Shown here: in pieces, positions 7,012 through 9,676 of the stretch
Numbering within the stretch: position 1 is the first letter of the stretch
How the letters are laid out: each line of letters begins with the position of its first letter
Source of the DNA: Candidatus Zipacnadia bacterium
GTDB lineage: Bacteria; Armatimonadota; Zipacnadia; Zipacnadales; Zipacnadaceae
NCBI GenBank assembly: GCA_029821515.1
Contig: JALGTD010000101.1
Coordinates: 1-9,676 of the forward strand
Length of the DNA stretch: 9,676 bases
Direction: 5' to 3'
The notes under the pieces: model-generated
The model's database searches: none
Seen by the model: only the letters and a program-made list of their open reading frames with translations
What the model was told of the DNA's origin: nothing
Position numbers and translations under genes: made by a program

Positions 7012-7126
7012 AGAGACTGCGCAGACCACAAAGACTTCCAGGGTCAATGCGACGGTCGTGCTATCTTGGGCAGTTACCTATCTTTTCGTTGCTCCGCTAT
7101 GCGTCAGAGCCTTCCCCTTATCTTGA
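6995..7126 (+). CDS. Possible 43-residue single-pass membrane peptide
   Basis: A short open frame overlaps the last 17 bases of the coiled-coil gene in another frame. It starts at TTG 6995, with AGGGAG at 6978-6983, 11 bases upstream, and stops at TGA 7124-7126. The predicted peptide has a lysine-rich head (AKKTKETAQTTKTSR) followed by a hydrophobic stretch at about residues 19-37 (ATVVLSWAVTYLFVAPLCV) and a short polar end: the pattern of a small inner-membrane protein. I recognise no family. Against it: the weak start codon, the long spacing and the small size; a chance frame is quite possible. Confidence 0.25.
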   Translation: MAKKTKETAQTTKTSRVNATVVLSWAVTYLFVAPLCVRAFPLS

Positions 7127-7137
7127 TGTTAGATTAG

Positions 7138-7151
7138 TCTCCCGTAGGAGA
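7138..7151 (+). promoter_or_regulatory. ackA ribosome binding site within a small hairpin
   Basis: TCTCC (7138-7142), loop CGTA, GGAGA (7147-7151) form a 5-bp stem. The GGAG of the right arm is the ribosome binding site for GTG 7160, 9 bases downstream. The stem is short and would melt easily, so any control of translation would be mild. The rest of the 148-bp gap before ackA shows no convincing promoter and no terminator. Confidence 0.4.
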
Positions 7152-7159
7152 AATGTCTC

Positions 7160-8386
7160 GTGATAGTGCTGGTAGTCAATTGTGGCAGTTCTTCTTTGAA
7201 GTACGAGCTGTTTGATGGCGATGAGTCTCTGTCTCGTGGCCTGGCCGAGCGTGTGGGGATAAACGGAGGCGACGATGCCATTTTGACCCACGAATACGGT
7301 GAAGAGAGCATAGCTAAGGTCAGGGCTCCTATGCCGGATCATACGGTTGCCTTTAGCTATGTCGTTGAGGTGCTGACCGATTCTGAGCACGGTCAGATTG
7401 AATCTCTTCAAGAGATTGAGGCAGTCGGCCACCGTGTGGTCCACGGCGGCGAGCAGTTCACCGAGTCGGTTCTGATTGACGATGAGGTTATTGCTGCGAT
7501 TGAAGATTTCTGTGAGCTGGCTCCACTGCACAATCCTCCCAACTTGGAAGGTATTCGCGCCTGTCGGCAGCGCTTGCCGGATATCCCGATGGTAGCGGTC
7601 TTTGATACTGCCTTCCACCAGACGATGCCAGCCCATGCTTTTGTTTACGGACTGCCCTACGAAATGTACCGAGACCATAACATCCGCCGGTACGGCTTCC
7701 ACGGCACCTCTCATCGCTACGTGGCTATTGAGGCGACGCAGTATCTGGAAGAAGCAGGAATTCCCCGCGACCGGCAGAAAATCGTTATCTGTCACCTGGG
7801 TAATGGGGCCAGTGTTACCGCCGTTAGCGGTGGCTGTTCTGTTGACTGCTCGCTGGGCTTTACCCCGCTTGAAGGGCTGTTGATGGGCACGCGTAGTGGC
7901 GATCTGGACCCGGCTATCCCGTTGCATTTGATCCGCGCGATGGATATGGATGCCGCTGAGGTGGATCAGCTTCTTAATACAAAGAGCGGGCTTTTAGGCA
8001 TCTCGGGCGTGAGCAGCGATATGCGCGATATTATGCAGAGTGCTCGGGATGGCAACACGCGGGCCCAGTTAGCCGTGGACATATTCTGCTACCGCGTAAG
8101 GAAATATATCGGGGCTTACGCCGCTGCTATGGGCGGCTTAGATGCGGTGGTCTTCACCGCCGGGATTGGCGAAAATGCCCCCGAGATTCGCCGCGACTGC
8201 GTGCAGGGCCTTGAGTTTATTGGCCTGCATCTCGACGATGCAAGCAATAACATCGTTGGCGATGACCAGGAGGTTGTTGTTATTAGCACAGCTAACAGCC
8301 CTGGCTACATTCTGGTAATCCCCACCGACGAGGAACTAATGATCGCTCGCGACACTGCTCGGGTTGTAGCTGATCTGGCTCAGTAG
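7160..8386 (+). CDS. ackA: Acetate kinase (AckA)
   Basis: AckA interconverts acetyl phosphate plus ADP and acetate plus ATP in the cytoplasm, giving ATP by substrate-level phosphorylation during fermentation or allowing acetate uptake. The fold and active site are complete: VVNCGSSSLKYELFD (5-19; N7, S10, S12, K14), HRVVHGGEQF with R92, LAPLHNPPNLEGI with H124, VFDTAFHQ with D149, RRYGFHGTSH with H181, CHLGNGASV (211-219), TPLEGLLMGTRSGDLDPA with R245, FTAGIGENAPEIR (332-344), and TDEELMIARDT with the terminal glutamates E391/E392. These match the residues known from the Methanosarcina thermophila enzyme within a shift of a few positions. At 408 residues it is full length. The GTG start at 7160 has GGAG 9 bases upstream and places N7 exactly as in the family. 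No phosphotransacetylase gene (pta), the usual partner, is in this window. Confidence 0.97.
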   Translation: MIVLVVNCGSSSLKYELFDGDESLSRGLAERVGINGGDDAILTHEYGEESIAKVRAPMPDHTVAFSYVVEVLTDSEHGQIESLQEIEAVGHRVVHGGEQFTESVLIDDEVIAAIEDFCELAPLHNPPNLEGIRACRQRLPDIPMVAVFDTAFHQTMPAHAFVYGLPYEMYRDHNIRRYGFHGTSHRYVAIEATQYLEEAGIPRDRQKIVICHLGNGASVTAVSGGCSVDCSLGFTPLEGLLMGTRSGDLDPAIPLHLIRAMDMDAAEVDQLLNTKSGLLGISGVSSDMRDIMQSARDGNTRAQLAVDIFCYRVRKYIGAYAAAMGGLDAVVFTAGIGENAPEIRRDCVQGLEFIGLHLDDASNNIVGDDQEVVVISTANSPGYILVIPTDEELMIARDTARVVADLAQ

Positions 8387-8417
8387 GTGATGATGCATCT
8401 TCTGGGGTAATTTGTGG

Positions 8418-9676
8418 CTACGATTGCTCTTTGTCAGCGACCAGTTCCAGATTGATGTCAAACTCGATTGCTACTTCAAACAACCGCTGCCAGGGCAGCT
8501 CCACGCGGGTCTCCTCCAGTTCGGCCAGTACGATATCGTTGCGCTCCTCATCTCCGCCGACTTGCACGCAGTTTTTGCCCCAAAAGTGATTCATCCACAG
8601 ATCGGCGGCTGCCTCCGATAGCTGGTTGCTCAATACCTGCTGAACCCGAGGGTACAACTCCGTAAGATCAGAACTACCGTCGTCAACTGCTTTGCGCAAT
8701 TGTTCTTTGATCTGGGGACGCAGCCGCGTCTGGTAGAGCCAATCATCCACCAGACTCAAGAATAGCAACTGCACGTGGGCCCGTTCGGTATTGATTAGTG
8801 AATTGAGCAGTTGCAGATAGCGCATCGGAGCGAAGCTGGTAAACAGATGTGCCAGGTCAAAAGCGCCTTTGTCTTGACGAGCAATCAGGCGGAGAGTGGC
8901 GTGGGCCAGCGCTGAACCAATCGAGTTGGCCGCGGTATTCCAGCCCGAGAAGGCGAGCAGCTCTGCCAGGTCCAACTCGCTGTCGAGTAGGGCATTGACC
9001 AGCTCGTCGTCTGCCCCATTGGGGGTAGCGACATCACAGATAGCTATGCCCCGGGTGTCGGCCACCTGCTCAATATCCGTCAATGACTTGCGAATTAGCG
9101 ACTCACGGTCCTCCTCATCTGACTCTTTGGGTGGATTGACCAGCAGAATCAGGTCGGCTTCCGCGGCCTGCTGGGTCAGGCGTCCGCCTACTACATCCAC
9201 TTGCGCGGCTACTGTTTCGCTGATGCTGCGGTCTTCGTAGGCGGCTATCCGTTCGCTGGCGGCCGGATCAATCCATTGCACCTTGACCGCGGGCTGCTTT
9301 TCCATGTGTCGGTGGACAAAACGCGCGAACAGCGTCATGCCGACTTCGTCAGCGCCAGGGTAGATCATTGCCTGTTCGTCTACAGCCAGTTCACTAATGC
9401 GATCTTGCAACCGGGCTTGTTCAACTTTGTGCAGCCCTGCTTGACCGGCGTCGTCCTGAGGCAGCACGAGGAAATCTATCCTGTCGGCCGCCAGCTCCTC
9501 GATGGCGTGAAGGTTGATCTGGTGGTTGCGCTCCCGCACTTGCCGGTAGCGCTGTAGGACAGCAGCCGGTATACTGGTGCGCAATCCCTCCCAATATTGG
9601 CTTTCTGCGTCGCTTCTGTCGGCTTCCGCCACCAACCGTGAGTATTGTTGTAGCTCCTGGTGGTAGTCATCCAGGC
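8418..9676 (-). CDS. DUF4127 family protein, 5' end beyond the window
   Basis: This looks like a member of DUF4127, a family of roughly 500-residue proteins of unknown function seen in Firmicutes and Chloroflexota; I recognise it by its conserved pattern, not by a search. On the minus strand one reads VRERNHQINLHAIEELA, DFLVLPQDDAGQAGLHKVE, IYPGADEVGMTLFARF, IAAYEDRSISETVAAQ, LILLVNPP, ICDVATPNGADDELVNALL, FSGWNTAANSIGSALAHA and a closing ELPWQRLFEV. The aspartates and glutamates in QDDA, GADE and YEDR are arranged like metal- or sugar-binding sites, but no reaction is known. The frame remains open to the right edge (418 residues visible, with L-D-D-Y-H upstream of TTG 9635), so the gene is cut there and any start near 9635 is false. 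It converges on ackA with 31 bp between stops. Confidence 0.82.
   Translation of the reverse strand, partial: LDDYHQELQQYSRLVAEADRSDAESQYWEGLRTSIPAAVLQRYRQVRERNHQINLHAIEELAADRIDFLVLPQDDAGQAGLHKVEQARLQDRISELAVDEQAMIYPGADEVGMTLFARFVHRHMEKQPAVKVQWIDPAASERIAAYEDRSISETVAAQVDVVGGRLTQQAAEADLILLVNPPKESDEEDRESLIRKSLTDIEQVADTRGIAICDVATPNGADDELVNALLDSELDLAELLAFSGWNTAANSIGSALAHATLRLIARQDKGAFDLAHLFTSFAPMRYLQLLNSLINTERAHVQLLFLSLVDDWLYQTRLRPQIKEQLRKAVDDGSSDLTELYPRVQQVLSNQLSEAAADLWMNHFWGKNCVQVGGDEERNDIVLAELEETRVELPWQRLFEVAIEFDINLELVADKEQS

Noticed and set aside
7118..7927. Minus-strand open frame (269 residues) opposite ackA
   Set aside because: It mirrors the well-conserved acetate kinase coding sequence and has no family features of its own.
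1..9676. A new defence, mobile or biosynthetic system
   Set aside because: All confidently identified genes are housekeeping; there are no integrases, transposases, toxin-antitoxin pairs, nucleases of defence type or CRISPR repeats.

Overview
The window is a mostly co-directional housekeeping cluster (GC a little over half) whose gene order fits a Chloroflexota-like bacterium: nadD - LCP (LytR-CpsA-Psr) protein - rsfS - TPR/membrane protein - recG - rsmD - coaD - coiled-coil protein - (possible small membrane ORF) - ackA on the + strand, then a convergent DUF4127-family gene on the - strand that runs off the right edge. The taxonomic hint is inference. It rests on the roughly 100-residue N-terminal extension of RecG (a VLRLE...GCQD.A..GG pattern that I associate with Chloroflexota RecG), on the coaD-linked coiled-coil protein, and on the DUF4127 gene. 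No rRNA, tRNA, CRISPR array, insertion sequence, phage gene or attachment site was seen.

Layout. Bases 1-3023 hold NAD biosynthesis (nadD, perhaps starting left of the window), an envelope-polymer ligase of the LCP family, the ribosome silencing factor rsfS, and a TPR protein with a two-helix membrane tail. Bases 3030-6479 hold the tightly packed trio recG, rsmD and coaD: the genes are 12 bp apart or overlapping by 4 bp, which is typical of one transcript. A DivIVA/ATPase-b-like coiled-coil protein follows at 6508-7011. A 148-bp gap with a possible 43-residue membrane peptide leads to ackA (7160-8386). Only 31 bp separate ackA from the end of the convergent DUF4127 gene, and no clear intrinsic terminator is visible there. 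No stretch longer than 300 bases lacks a gene.

Functionally the cluster mixes cofactor synthesis (NAD and CoA, both made by small HxGH-type nucleotidyltransferases), ribosome quality and assembly (RsfS, RsmD), DNA repair (RecG), envelope assembly (LCP) and acetyl-phosphate/acetate metabolism (AckA). I found no new defence or mobile system.

The strongest oddity is in recG. Its reading frame is broken at 3762-3781 by an exact 10-bp tandem duplication, and removing one copy restores a perfect 786-residue RecG. Other points worth a look are two back-to-back perfect hairpins at 6889-6940 inside the coiled-coil gene, an 18-bp perfect palindrome at 1660-1677 inside the LCP gene, an atypical DEQQ motif II in RecG, and three proteins of unknown role.
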